64,000 nt of DNA from Lysinibacillus sp. KCTC 33748. GTDB taxonomy: Bacteria; Bacillota; Bacilli; Bacillales_A; Planococcaceae. The position numbers and the translations under genes were made by a program. Where the stretch lies: positions 62,001 to 126,000 of the forward strand of contig NZ_MWSJ01000007.1 of assembly GCF_002237755.1 (NCBI RefSeq), written 5' to 3'. The notes under the pieces are model-generated. The model was not told where the DNA came from and ran no database searches. It worked only from the letters and a program-made list of their open reading frames with translations. Below, piece after piece: positions 55,775 to 64,000 of this stretch. Numbering within the stretch: the stretch's first letter is position 1; each line of letters starts with the position of its first letter.

Positions 55775-57292
55775 TTAACTTTCTTCCTCAACTGTAACTT
55801 CTTCATAAATGGTGTATTGGTCTTTACCGGCATTTTTCGATTGATATAATGCTTTATCTGCACGATCAAATAAGCTTCTTTCTGACTCATCTGGATGACT
55901 GCAAATGGCACCGCCCAAACTGACTGAAAGCACAGACCATTTATCAACAGAAATATTATCCGCAAACTTCAAGTGATGAATTTTCTCCAAAATAGAATGC
56001 GCTAATTTTTCCATATATTCATCTTCCGTATCATATAAAACAATTGCGAATTCATCTCCACCAAATCTAACGACAAAGCCATTTTTCCCCACTTCTTGTT
56101 TTAAAGTTCTGGCTGTTTCAATCAGAATCTTGTCACCTTCAACATGTCCAAATCGATCATTTACTTGTTTAAAATTATCTAAATCTAACAACAATAAACC
56201 TGGTTTATTCGTCTTCCTTTTTCTTAATAAATTATCCATTTTTCTAATATAGGTAGCACGATTATAAACATTTGTTAATGGATCATATGTTGCGAGATGA
56301 ATCGTTTTGGAAAGAAGTTTATTAATGACTAATAGCATGATGAAAGAAGTTACTAAGGCAATAAACAGTAGGATTCGAAACTGCTTTGTATTTTTTGTAA
56401 GCGCTCTAATTTCTGTGAAATTACCGTATTTTACATATACAACTCTTTTCGAGGATTCTCCCCGAACCTTTTCTGCTTCTGCTTCATACGGTAAAAAACG
56501 ATGCTTTTCGATATAACCATTTTCAAACTTCTTTTGATATTCCGTTGGCTTCATCGTTTCTTTGGCTAGCTTATAATGCTCTTGAAATCTTTTCGATTGA
56601 TCATTTACAGTTTTACGAGATTTAGAATCAGAAAAGAAAACCCCTCCCGCAGTTATCGTTTGTACTTCTAATAAATCAGCATATTTATCAATTAAATAGT
56701 CAGCAGTCTTTTCGAAGTTAAAAGTTTGGAATACAGGATCTTTAAGTAAGTCTATACCGACCTCAAATAAATATTTCTTGTCTGGTGTTGCTAAATAACC
56801 AAATTTTCGATATCCCCCAGTAGTTGTTGAAACATCTATACCATCAACAAAGTATTCCCCGCTTATTCGACGTTCGTCTAGTAAAGCAGAAAAACGTGTG
56901 CAGCATTGAGAAAAATTAAAACCTTTATCTTTTTCAAAAGTTGTATAAATTACAGTATTTGATTGATCGAGAATGTACACATCCATTCCATGCTCGTTTT
57001 TTATTTTCTCCAAATCCCACTTTGCTATATGAGGGTTTCCTTCATAATATGTAATTAGTTTTCGTAGTAACGCTTCCATTTTCTCAGAGAGAGTTTTATC
57101 AAAATAGTAATGTGCATTATCTACCGTTTGCATATCTGTCAGAATATGATTTTCTATTAATGTTCTATTCATAACTTCTTGTTTTTCAATATCAGCTGTA
57201 AGTATTTGCCTGTTGAAATAAAAAATTACAGCAACAAGTATTAATGCAAAGGCAATTAGAGATATTAATAATTTAATTCTTAGGTTTCTCAT
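55775..57292 (-). CDS. Membrane diguanylate cyclase with extracytoplasmic sensor (GGDEF)
   Basis: 505 aa: helix 1 (7-25, LLISLIAFALILVAVIFYF), an extracellular sensor of about 280 residues (dCache-like, with QCCTRF at about 127), helix 2 (about 308-326, ILLFIALVTSFIMLLVINK), then a GGDEF domain (about 345-500: DPLTNVYNRATYIRKMDNLL, LLLLDLDNFKQVNDRFGHVEGD, RFGGDEFAIVL with GGDEF 411-415). The active-site motif is intact, so it should make cyclic di-GMP. No RxxD inhibitory site is seen. No phosphodiesterase domain. Convergent with the MFS gene. The ATG has no strong site (GAGGACACGTTA). Confidence 0.87.
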   Translation of the reverse strand: MRNLRIKLLISLIAFALILVAVIFYFNRQILTADIEKQEVMNRTLIENHILTDMQTVDNAHYYFDKTLSEKMEALLRKLITYYEGNPHIAKWDLEKIKNEHGMDVYILDQSNTVIYTTFEKDKGFNFSQCCTRFSALLDERRISGEYFVDGIDVSTTTGGYRKFGYLATPDKKYLFEVGIDLLKDPVFQTFNFEKTADYLIDKYADLLEVQTITAGGVFFSDSKSRKTVNDQSKRFQEHYKLAKETMKPTEYQKKFENGYIEKHRFLPYEAEAEKVRGESSKRVVYVKYGNFTEIRALTKNTKQFRILLFIALVTSFIMLLVINKLLSKTIHLATYDPLTNVYNRATYIRKMDNLLRKRKTNKPGLLLLDLDNFKQVNDRFGHVEGDKILIETARTLKQEVGKNGFVVRFGGDEFAIVLYDTEDEYMEKLAHSILEKIHHLKFADNISVDKWSVLSVSLGGAICSHPDESERSLFDRADKALYQSKNAGKDQYTIYEEVTVEEES

Positions 57293-57418
57293 TAACGTGT
57301 CCTCTACTTATTTTCAACATCATTTTTTCGAAACTTTTAGTGATTTTTAGTACCATAGACTAAATAGCTTTTCACATAGATTACATTAATTATACAGTTA
57401 CTGGTATAAGTATGTATA

Positions 57419-57460
57419 TAAAAAATACCCCGATACTAATCGTCGTTAGCATCGAGGTAT
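57419..57460 (-). terminator. Terminator of ytgP-ytzG
   Basis: AATACCTCGATGCTAA pairs with TTAGTATCGGGGTATT with two mismatches, then TTTTTT on the minus strand. Confidence 0.8.
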
Positions 57461-57463
57461 TCT

Positions 57464-58177
57464 CTAATCCCTATTTTGTAAGCAACCTAGCTCTTCAGCC
57501 GTTAATTCTCTATATTCACCTAAATTCAAACTGTCGTCTAGCTTTAAGTTGCCCATTGATAGACGCTTTAAATAGGTTACACGTTTTCCAACAGCCTCAA
57601 ACATACGCTTCACCTGATGAAACTTACCTTCTTGGATCGTTAACTCAATTTCAGATTGTTGAGCAGATTTTAATATGATGAGCTCTCCTGGTTTGGTTAC
57701 ATAACCATCATCTAGCTCAACACCTTGAGCAAATTTCTCACAATCTTCCTCAGTCACAATTCCTTCTATTTCTGCATAATAAACCTTCGGCACATGTTTT
57801 TTAGGAGACAATAAATTATGTGCTAAAGAACCATCATTTGTTATTAGCAATAATCCCTCTGTATCTTTATCAAGGCGACCAACAGGGAAAGGCTGGAAAT
57901 GCTGATGTAAAGGTTCTAACAAATCGATGACGGTTTCATCTCTTAAATCCTCCGTTGCAGAAATAACGCCAGGAGGCTTATTCATCATAAAATATACAAA
58001 TTCTGTATAGTTCACACGCTCCCCAAATACAGAAACCTCCTGCTTTTCAGGATCAACATGTAATGCTGCATCCTTCGCATATGCGCCATCTACTGTCACT
58101 GCTTTCTGCTTTAAAAGCAATTTAACTTCCTTGCGTGACCCGTAACCCATATTAGAAAGTAATTTATCTAATCGCAT
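57464..58177 (-). CDS. ytzG: RsuA-family 16S rRNA pseudouridine synthase (YtzG)
   Basis: Small-subunit rRNA pseudouridine synthase, 237 aa. An N-terminal S4 domain (MRLDKLLSNMGYGSRKEVKLLL) is followed by the catalytic domain with D103 in PVGRLDKDTEGLLLITNDG and TIQEGKFHQVKRMFEAVG (about 190-207). PKVYYAEIEG is typical. 10 bp from ytgP, so cotranscribed. RsuA rather than RluB subfamily is inferred from length. Confidence 0.9.
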   Translation of the reverse strand: MRLDKLLSNMGYGSRKEVKLLLKQKAVTVDGAYAKDAALHVDPEKQEVSVFGERVNYTEFVYFMMNKPPGVISATEDLRDETVIDLLEPLHQHFQPFPVGRLDKDTEGLLLITNDGSLAHNLLSPKKHVPKVYYAEIEGIVTEEDCEKFAQGVELDDGYVTKPGELIILKSAQQSEIELTIQEGKFHQVKRMFEAVGKRVTYLKRLSMGNLKLDDSLNLGEYRELTAEELGCLQNRD

Positions 58178-58186
58178 TAGTACCTC

Positions 58187-59800
58187 CTATTTAAATCCCA
58201 GTTTGTTCGTTATTCTTGTCAATCGTTCACCGAGAAGCTTTTGTGCTAAGCCTAGGCGTAAAGACAAGAAGCCATATACTGCTATACCTACTCCAGCACA
58301 AATAATAGAATAAACTAATGCTGAGAATTTACCACTTACTGGTCCCATTAATAACTCTAAAAGCGTATGAACGATGAATACACTTACCGCCATTATCGCT
58401 GTCAAAAGAGAAATGAGCATGACACGACGAATAACCATTTCCGATCTGTAGTTCAATGTTTGTCGTAGCACAAGTATATTAATGATAATTGAAACACTAT
58501 AGCCAATAGCTGTGGCAAGAAGTGCACCATCTGCCTCCATCAAACGAATTAACGGAATATTAATCGCTAGTTTGACTAAAATCCCCGATAATAAGCTGAG
58601 GACAATCCACTTCTGGAAATCAATACCCTGTAAAAGTGCTGCAGTCACTTGGAATAATGCAAATAAAATAGCAACAGGTGCATAATGGGCTAAAATCATA
58701 GCCCCCATCTCGCTTTCAGAATAGAGCATAAAATATATTTCATTCGATAACAACGAAATTCCAACTACTGCTGGTAATGTAATGAAAATTAATATTTGAT
58801 ATGTCTTATCCATTGCATTTCGTAACGATAAATATTCACCTTGCGTAAAATATTTTGTAATCGTCGGTACTAGCGCCATTGAAAAACCTGTAGCTAGCAT
58901 TACTGGAATAATGACAACCTTATGTGTTGTAAAGTTAATCATTGATAAATACTTATCCGTTACTTCCGCTAAGCCTATAGATGCCATAGCTCCATTAAAC
59001 GTAAGCATATCCACTAATTGGAATAACGGGTTAGCAACACCTACAAACACCATCGGAATCGAATACGTAATTACTTCTTTATATATGTTGGACATTGGTA
59101 GCTGTGTAGATGTAACACTTTGACTGCGCAATAAATCAAATTCAGGTTGATATTTTTTCCAATAATAATAGAGTACTAGCAACCCGCCAATTGCTCCAAT
59201 AAAGGCAGCAAACACCGCAAAGGAAACAGCCGTTTCTGGTTTCCCATTAAAAACTACTACAACTAAGAATGAACCACCTAATAACACTACAATACGAACA
59301 ATTTGCTCTACTAGCTGAGAAACTGCTGTAGGCTCCATTTTGTCATAGCCTTGGAAAAATCCACGCCAAAGGCTCATAAATGGCACAACAATTAACGCAA
59401 AGCTAACCCAGCGAATAACTGAGGCAATTTGTTCTACCGAAAATGCCTGTTCATCACTTTTAATAACAAGACCCGCTATTGGTGTAGCTAATAAAAAGAG
59501 AACAATAAACGCCGCTAACCCAGTACACATCATAATAAGTATGCCTGATTTCATAAGCTTGCGGCCTGATTGATAATCACCCATTGCATTGTATTTAGAA
59601 ACAAACTTGGATACAGCAATTGGCGCACCCGAGATGGCTATTGCTAGCATAATCGAGTAGGGAATATATGCATATTGATAGAGGGCTACATTCTCCTCAC
59701 CCACAATCGCATAAAAAGGAAAAATATAAATTAATCCGAGCACCTTCGATAAAAACATCCCCATCGTTAATATCGCAGTACCTTTCATTAAATTGGACAT
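58187..59800 (-). CDS. ytgP: MOP-superfamily lipid flippase YtgP (MurJ-like)
   Basis: 537-aa membrane protein with about 14 hydrophobic segments, Arg/Lys-rich loops, and the polysaccharide-biosynthesis/MurJ-type fold. B. subtilis YtgP (MurJ) helps flip lipid II. Here MKGTAILTMGMFLSKVLGLI opens helix 1, and GAPIAVSKFVSKYNAMGDYQ and SLWRGFFQGYDKMEPTAVSQLVEQ are the strings recalled for the YtgP/SpoVB group. SpoVB-like paralogues are an alternative. The first ATG is 59809, but 59800 (MSNLM) is preferred from alignment with the MSSKLLRGT start; GGATGG lies before it. Upstream of ytzG. Confidence 0.87.
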   Translation of the reverse strand: MSNLMKGTAILTMGMFLSKVLGLIYIFPFYAIVGEENVALYQYAYIPYSIMLAIAISGAPIAVSKFVSKYNAMGDYQSGRKLMKSGILIMMCTGLAAFIVLFLLATPIAGLVIKSDEQAFSVEQIASVIRWVSFALIVVPFMSLWRGFFQGYDKMEPTAVSQLVEQIVRIVVLLGGSFLVVVVFNGKPETAVSFAVFAAFIGAIGGLLVLYYYWKKYQPEFDLLRSQSVTSTQLPMSNIYKEVITYSIPMVFVGVANPLFQLVDMLTFNGAMASIGLAEVTDKYLSMINFTTHKVVIIPVMLATGFSMALVPTITKYFTQGEYLSLRNAMDKTYQILIFITLPAVVGISLLSNEIYFMLYSESEMGAMILAHYAPVAILFALFQVTAALLQGIDFQKWIVLSLLSGILVKLAINIPLIRLMEADGALLATAIGYSVSIIINILVLRQTLNYRSEMVIRRVMLISLLTAIMAVSVFIVHTLLELLMGPVSGKFSALVYSIICAGVGIAVYGFLSLRLGLAQKLLGERLTRITNKLGFK

Positions 59801-60187
59801 TGTAACCATCCATTCATTTTAAAGTCAATATTTTCATTATCTTAACACTTAGAAAAACTTATAAACTATTTGCCAATCAATTATGCCTAGGCAAAATTCC
59901 AACGCACTCAAGGTTTAAGCTACTTCTTGAGCAGATCTTTCTGCGACCAAAGCACTTGTTTCAAAACTTGTAAACGCCGCTATATAAAAGCTTACTATCG
60001 CTGTAAAAACTACAAAGCTACATTAACAAAATTCAGAAAACAACAACCCTAGAAAATTAAATAAGTAAACCATCTGTAATCTTAACATATTTACTAGGTA
60101 AACAGACGCATAAATACATTAAAAAGTTCTAGCAATCAAAAAAAAATAGCAGTTATGTCCTCCCAAAGGAAAGTAGAAGTTTCAAAA
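59801..60187. other. Intergenic gap upstream of ytgP
   Basis: Roughly 390 AT-rich bases. A minus-strand 36-codon open frame ending near 59921 (reading SFYIAAFTSFETSALVAERS) lacks a start and a ribosome site and could be a decayed remnant. No interspersed repeat is present. Confidence 0.35.
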
Positions 60188-60225
60188 TAATCGGTGGAGA
60201 TTACGAAAACCTCCACCGATTAAAG
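60188..60225 (-). terminator. Terminator of asnB
   Basis: AATCGGTGGAG pairs perfectly with CTCCACCGATT; ATTATTTTG follows on the minus strand. Confidence 0.8.
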
Positions 60226-60236
60226 CTACTTCTCTA

Positions 60237-62084
60237 TTACATATCTACGAAAAATTGTTTATACCATACTAAGAACACATAGGCTGTCCAAATATAACGC
60301 CCACGATTTGCTTTTCCTTCATAGTGCTCATCTAGATAGCCTACTAATTGTTTTGTATCAAAGAATTCATTGGCAAAGTCAGTTGTAAACATTTCTTTTA
60401 CCAGTTTATAATACTTTTCTTCACGTAACCAGTGACGGATTGGCACTGGGAAACCAAGCTTTGGACGTTTTGCCCATTCTTCAGGTAATTCCTGATGCGC
60501 AGCTTGACGAAGAACATATTTCGTATCAATATCATTTACTCGATATTTCGAAGGAATGTTTTTCGCTAATTCCATCACTTCTTTATCTAAAAATGGTACA
60601 CGTAATTCAATTGAATGGGCCATACTCATTTTATCTGCTTTTAATAAAATATCGCCTGGCATCCAAAGATTTAAATCAAGATACTGCATTTTAGTAACAT
60701 CATCATCGCCTGGAACTTCATCGTAAATACGTTTTGTAATCGATTTTACAGATGGACCATTTTTATAGTCTGGTTTCAAGACATTTAATGCATCTTCTTC
60801 ATCCCATACTACCGCTTCCCCGATGAAGCGCTCTTCTACTGTTTGACCACCTTTAACAAGGAAGTGCGTATATTGATTTTTAGGCAACGCCTCTGCTATG
60901 CCACGTAACGCTTTACGGATACCAAATGGAACTTTTTCATATTTTTGCATTTTGCCAGAGTTTTGATACCATGAATAGCCACCAAAAATTTCATCCGCAC
61001 CTTCACCTGAAAGTACTACTGTGACATCCTTCGATGCTAACTCAGAAAGGAAGTATAGCGGTACAGAAGATGGGTTCGATTGTGGCTCGTCCATATGCCA
61101 CTGAATTTTCGGTAATGCTTCAAAACACTCATCTGCCGAAATATATTTACGCTCATTTTGAATATCTAATGTATCCGATAATTCTTTTGCTAAATTTGTT
61201 TCATTGAACATATCCTCGTAGTCAGAGAAACCAACAGAGAAGGATTTATCAGGGCGTAATAATGAAGTAATATAGCTTGAATCAATACCACCTGATAAGA
61301 AAGAACCGACCTTCACATCACTAATTTGATGCGCATCTACAGATTCTCGAACTGTCGTACGAATGTCTTCTACATACTTTTCGATTGGAGCTTCTTTCGC
61401 ATGGAATTTTTTATCCCAATACTGAACAATTTTCTTTTGTCCATTTTTAATAAGAATATAGTGTGCCGGTTGTAATTTGTACACACCTTTAAAGAACGTT
61501 TCGTCCATTGAAGAATATTGGAACGTCAAATAAGGACGTAGTGCATCTTTATTTAACTCTTTAATAAATGATGGATGTGGTAAAAATGATTTAATTTCTG
61601 AACCGAAAATAAAAGTACCATCTGTTGTGTTTTCTGTGTAATACAGTGGCTTAATACCAAAGCCATCACGAGCGATGAATTGTAAATCATTCTTTTTATC
61701 CCAAATACAGAATGCGAACATTCCGCGTAGCTTTTTGACAAATTCTACACCATATTCAACATAACCATAAATAATAACTTCACTGTCAGAGTGTGTTTTA
61801 AAGATATGACCTTTTTCAATCAAATCAGCACGTAGCTCTTGGAAGTTAAAAATCTCTCCATTAAATACGAGTACGATGTTACCATCCGCACTGTATAACG
61901 GCTGATTTGCCACGTCTGATAAGTCGATAATACTTAATCGACGGAATCCTAAAGTTACTTTATCGTCACTGTGAATCCCACCGCTGTCAGGTCCACGGTG
62001 AATAATTGTATTCATCATATTTTCGATCGTTTGATGATGATCGATCACATTTGTTCCATTAATATAGCCTATAAATCCGCACAT
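60237..62084 (-). CDS. asnB: Asparagine synthetase, glutamine-hydrolysing
   Basis: Converts aspartate to asparagine with glutamine as ammonia donor. 615 aa. The class II glutaminase begins MCGFIGYING with nucleophile Cys2 after Met removal, and has HRGPDSGG (about 30-37) and FNGEIFNFQELR (about 73-84). The synthetase domain has the PPi loop SFLSGGIDSSYI (about 256) and LSGEGADEIFGGYSWY (about 358). A start 33 codons earlier is excluded because Cys2 must be next to Met; GAGGTGAAAAATAG precedes 62084. Length fits the AsnO/AsnB type of Bacillus (AsnO 614 aa by memory). Confidence 0.95.
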   Translation of the reverse strand: MCGFIGYINGTNVIDHHQTIENMMNTIIHRGPDSGGIHSDDKVTLGFRRLSIIDLSDVANQPLYSADGNIVLVFNGEIFNFQELRADLIEKGHIFKTHSDSEVIIYGYVEYGVEFVKKLRGMFAFCIWDKKNDLQFIARDGFGIKPLYYTENTTDGTFIFGSEIKSFLPHPSFIKELNKDALRPYLTFQYSSMDETFFKGVYKLQPAHYILIKNGQKKIVQYWDKKFHAKEAPIEKYVEDIRTTVRESVDAHQISDVKVGSFLSGGIDSSYITSLLRPDKSFSVGFSDYEDMFNETNLAKELSDTLDIQNERKYISADECFEALPKIQWHMDEPQSNPSSVPLYFLSELASKDVTVVLSGEGADEIFGGYSWYQNSGKMQKYEKVPFGIRKALRGIAEALPKNQYTHFLVKGGQTVEERFIGEAVVWDEEDALNVLKPDYKNGPSVKSITKRIYDEVPGDDDVTKMQYLDLNLWMPGDILLKADKMSMAHSIELRVPFLDKEVMELAKNIPSKYRVNDIDTKYVLRQAAHQELPEEWAKRPKLGFPVPIRHWLREEKYYKLVKEMFTTDFANEFFDTKQLVGYLDEHYEGKANRGRYIWTAYVFLVWYKQFFVDM

Positions 62085-62289
62085 TCTATTTTTCACCTCA
62101 TAATTTAGTGCATAACCTTTACCATAATAGCATGAAAAGACATTCATTTCATACCGACAATACATATAAAGTAAAACTTTCATCAGTGAATTTATTCCAC
62201 ACCGATTATTGGTTCAACCAACGAGCACTTTATCTCATTTAAAAACACTTCAATTTCACATCTTCCATCCAAAATCCACACATGAAAGC

Positions 62290-62432
62290 TCCTCATTAAA
62301 ACGCGGGTTTGATTTCCGTTCCGGCTGGGCGCTTTCCTGGGGGTGTCCGATGAGCCCCAAGGAGTCGCCCAGTCGTAACGAAGATCAACTAATATGGCAT
62401 GGCATATGTTTTAACAAATGGCATCCCCCAAC
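62290..62432 (+). repeat. Interspersed repeat, short copy with complete inverted ends
   Basis: Core 62307-62389: TTTGATTTCCGTTCCGGCTG...CAGTCGTAACGAAGATCAAC with only GGGCGCTTTCCTGGGGGTGT, CCGATGAGCCCCAAGGAGTC between. Right flank ATGGCATGGCATATGTTTTA and left flank CTCATTAAAACGCGGG are shared. It lies upstream of ytfP. Confidence 0.9.
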
Positions 62433-62581
62433 ACTTGATGACGAGCTCTGCGTGAAAGTAGAAGATAAGAAATTATAAAATACTTTTGTCGTATTTTCAA
62501 TGCGAAAGAAGCCTCTCTATATAGACTTCATGTATAATAGGAAAGATTCCTAATTTGAAAAGAAAGTGAGTTTTTAAATAT

Positions 62582-63832
62582 ATGTACGATGTTATCGTTA
62601 TCGGTGGTGGCCCATCCGGTTTAATGGCTGCTATCGCTGCTGGAGAACGTAAAAAGAAAGTATTATTACTAGAAAAAGGAACAAAACTCGGCAAAAAATT
62701 GGCCATTTCAGGCGGTGGTCGCTGTAATGTCACTAATCGTTTGCCCGTTGAAGAAATAGTCAAGCACATACCTGGAAATGGCCGTTTTCTTTACAGCCCA
62801 TTCACGGTTTATAATAACGAAGATATTATTGCATTTTTCGAGGGACTTGGTGTGGCATTAAAAGAAGAGGATCACGGACGAATGTTTCCTGTATCTAACC
62901 GAGCGCAAGATGTTGTAGATTCACTTATTCGTCAGCTTCAGAGGCTACATATTGAAGTGCGCTTAAACACACCCGTTAATAAGCTTCTAATGGATGAAGA
63001 AAAAATACTCGGGGTACGCCTTACAGATGGCACAGAAATTCGTAGCGAGGCAGTAGTCGTTGCCGTTGGTGGGAAAGCTGTTCCACAAACTGGCTCAACA
63101 GGCGATGGTTATCCATGGGCAGAGCGTGCCGGCCATAAAATTACTACACTTTTCCCTACTGAGGTTCCTGTTCTATCAAAAGAAGACTTCATTCAAGCTC
63201 GTGAGCTACAAGGACTTGCGTTACGCGATGTCGCTGTCTCTGTTTTAAATAAGAAGGGCAAAGCACTCGTAACACATCAAATGGACATGCTTTTTACTCA
63301 TTTCGGGTTAAGCGGTCCTGCTGTTTTACGCTGTAGTCAATTTATCGTGAAAGAATTAATGAAAACAGGATACGAGCCTGTGACAATGCGAATTCAAACA
63401 CTTGTTGATTATAATGAGGAAACGTGCCTGCAATATTTAAACAGACTCGTTAAAGAAGATCCCAAAAAAGCTGTAAAAAATGTATGGAAGGGTATTGCTC
63501 CTGAACGCTGGCTACTATTTTTATGTGAGCGTGCAAATATCGATGTGCAAATGACAGGCGCTGAATTATCACAGGAGAAAGTCCGCAACTTAGCTAGATT
63601 ACTCGTTAATTTCACAATGACAGTTAGCGGGACACAATCTCTTGAAAAAGCATTTGTCACTGGTGGTGGCGTCTCAGTTAAAGAGATCGAACCAAAGACA
63701 ATGGCTTCAAAGAAAAAAGATGGTTTATTTTTCTGTGGAGAAATCCTTGATATTCATGGCTACACAGGTGGCTATAATATTACGTCTGCACTCGTTACAG
63801 GACGTATCGCAGGGATGAATGCAGGAAAGTAA
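62582..63832 (+). CDS. ytfP: FAD/NAD(P)-dependent oxidoreductase, HI0933/BaiN family (YtfP)
   Basis: 416-aa flavoprotein. The N-terminus [20 protein letters not shown] has the dinucleotide-binding GxGPxG (8-13). [15 protein letters not shown] (about 38-52) is the family signature, followed by [17 protein letters not shown] (about 161) and [17 protein letters not shown]...[19 protein letters not shown] at the C-terminus. Members are distantly related to bile-acid 7-dehydroxylating BaiN, but the real substrate in Bacillales is unknown. The start has a weak GAAAGTGAG site. Follows ytgP/asnB in the conserved order. Confidence 0.9.
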   Translation: MYDVIVIGGGPSGLMAAIAAGERKKKVLLLEKGTKLGKKLAISGGGRCNVTNRLPVEEIVKHIPGNGRFLYSPFTVYNNEDIIAFFEGLGVALKEEDHGRMFPVSNRAQDVVDSLIRQLQRLHIEVRLNTPVNKLLMDEEKILGVRLTDGTEIRSEAVVVAVGGKAVPQTGSTGDGYPWAERAGHKITTLFPTEVPVLSKEDFIQARELQGLALRDVAVSVLNKKGKALVTHQMDMLFTHFGLSGPAVLRCSQFIVKELMKTGYEPVTMRIQTLVDYNEETCLQYLNRLVKEDPKKAVKNVWKGIAPERWLLFLCERANIDVQMTGAELSQEKVRNLARLLVNFTMTVSGTQSLEKAFVTGGGVSVKEIEPKTMASKKKDGLFFCGEILDIHGYTGGYNITSALVTGRIAGMNAGK

Positions 63833-63885
63833 TACACTCTGTTTCGGACTTCTATTAGTGGTTTTTATCACAAAAAAACTATTGG

Positions 63886-64000
63886 GTAATGAAGCTCTTC
63901 GGCAAAGCGAGTGGGGGTGATTTCCGTTCCGACTGAGCGCTTTCCTGGGGCGGCAGTAGCAAACAGATGTACAATCACATCACTGTTGTATATCTCTTTT
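63886..64000 (+). repeat. Interspersed repeat cut by the window end
   Basis: Left flank GAAGCTCTTCGGCAAAGCGA, end GGTGATTTCCGTTCCGACTG, AGCGCTTTCCTGGGGC, then a GCGGCAGTAGC module fragment and AACAGATGTACAATCACATC to the last base. Confidence 0.7.

Noticed and set aside
59921-60030. Minus-strand open stretch reading SFYIAAFTSFETSALVAERS
   Set aside because: No start, no ribosome site, preceded by stops; at most a remnant.

Overview
The window is a stretch of a low-GC Gram-positive (Bacillaceae/Planococcaceae) chromosome, most likely Lysinibacillus or a close relative. Three things point there. The gene order follows, from memory, the Bacillus subtilis ezrA-to-ytfP segment (ezrA, hisJ, ytsP, ytrP, rpsD, tyrS, acsA, acuABC, ccpA, aroA, ytxH/G, murC, sftA, ytpR/Q, ytoP, ytnP, trmB, ytlR, pepV, ytzE, ytzG, ytgP, ytfP). 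The Dat protein closely resembles the remembered D-amino-acid transaminase of Bacillus (now Lysinibacillus) sphaericus. A D-aspartate-ligase-like ATP-grasp enzyme fits the L-Lys-D-Asp peptidoglycan bridge known for that genus. No rRNA, tRNA, CRISPR array or intact insertion sequence was seen.

Layout. 1-6 kb: truncated ezrA, histidinol phosphatase, free-methionine sulfoxide reductase, a GAF-GGDEF protein and rpsD with a long leader. 6-12.5 kb: an accessory island between rpsD and tyrS, with a hypothetical gene, a nonsense-mutated small ORF, a rifampin ADP-ribosyltransferase (arr), a CPBP protease/TetR pair with a palindromic operator, a small membrane protein, an iron-type alcohol dehydrogenase close to Bacillus methanol dehydrogenases, and a cobalamin-binding-like protein. 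12.5-18.3 kb: tyrS with a tyrosine T-box, divergent from a class A penicillin-binding protein with a repetitive Asn/Gly/Ser tail, then an SDR protein. 18.6-23 kb: argCJBD behind an ArgR-box promoter. 23.5-30.8 kb: acetate/acetoin metabolism (acsA, acuABC), ccpA and aroA. 30.9-39.4 kb: an FtsA-like protein with an unusual repeated C-terminus, ytxH, ytxG, murC, and sftA with a 48-bp minisatellite. 40-53.8 kb: ytpR/Q, a lipoprotein, a DUF84 protein, ytoP, the D-Asp ligase, ytnP-trmB, ytlR, dat, pepV and ytzE. 54-64 kb: an MFS transporter, a membrane GGDEF protein, ytzG, ytgP, asnB and ytfP.

Cell-wall enzymes recur: the class A PBP, murC, the D-Asp ligase, dat (which can make D-amino acids) and a MurJ-like flippase. 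SftA, EzrA and the FtsA-like protein relate to division. AcsA, AcuA and AcuC form the known reversible lysine-acetylation circuit on acetyl-CoA synthetase.

The most unusual feature is not a protein. The intergenic gaps are seeded with at least a dozen copies of a modular, palindromic repeat system. It comprises elements with inverted ends (GTTGATTTCCGTTCCGACTG / its complement), a 47-49-nt nested hairpin whose two stems vary in a compensatory way between copies, and a GCGAAAGCG-containing module. Two genes (argC, aroA) take their stop codon from the edge of this repeat, and it generates many spurious short ORFs. Starts were chosen by ribosome-binding sites and remembered family lengths. No database search was possible.
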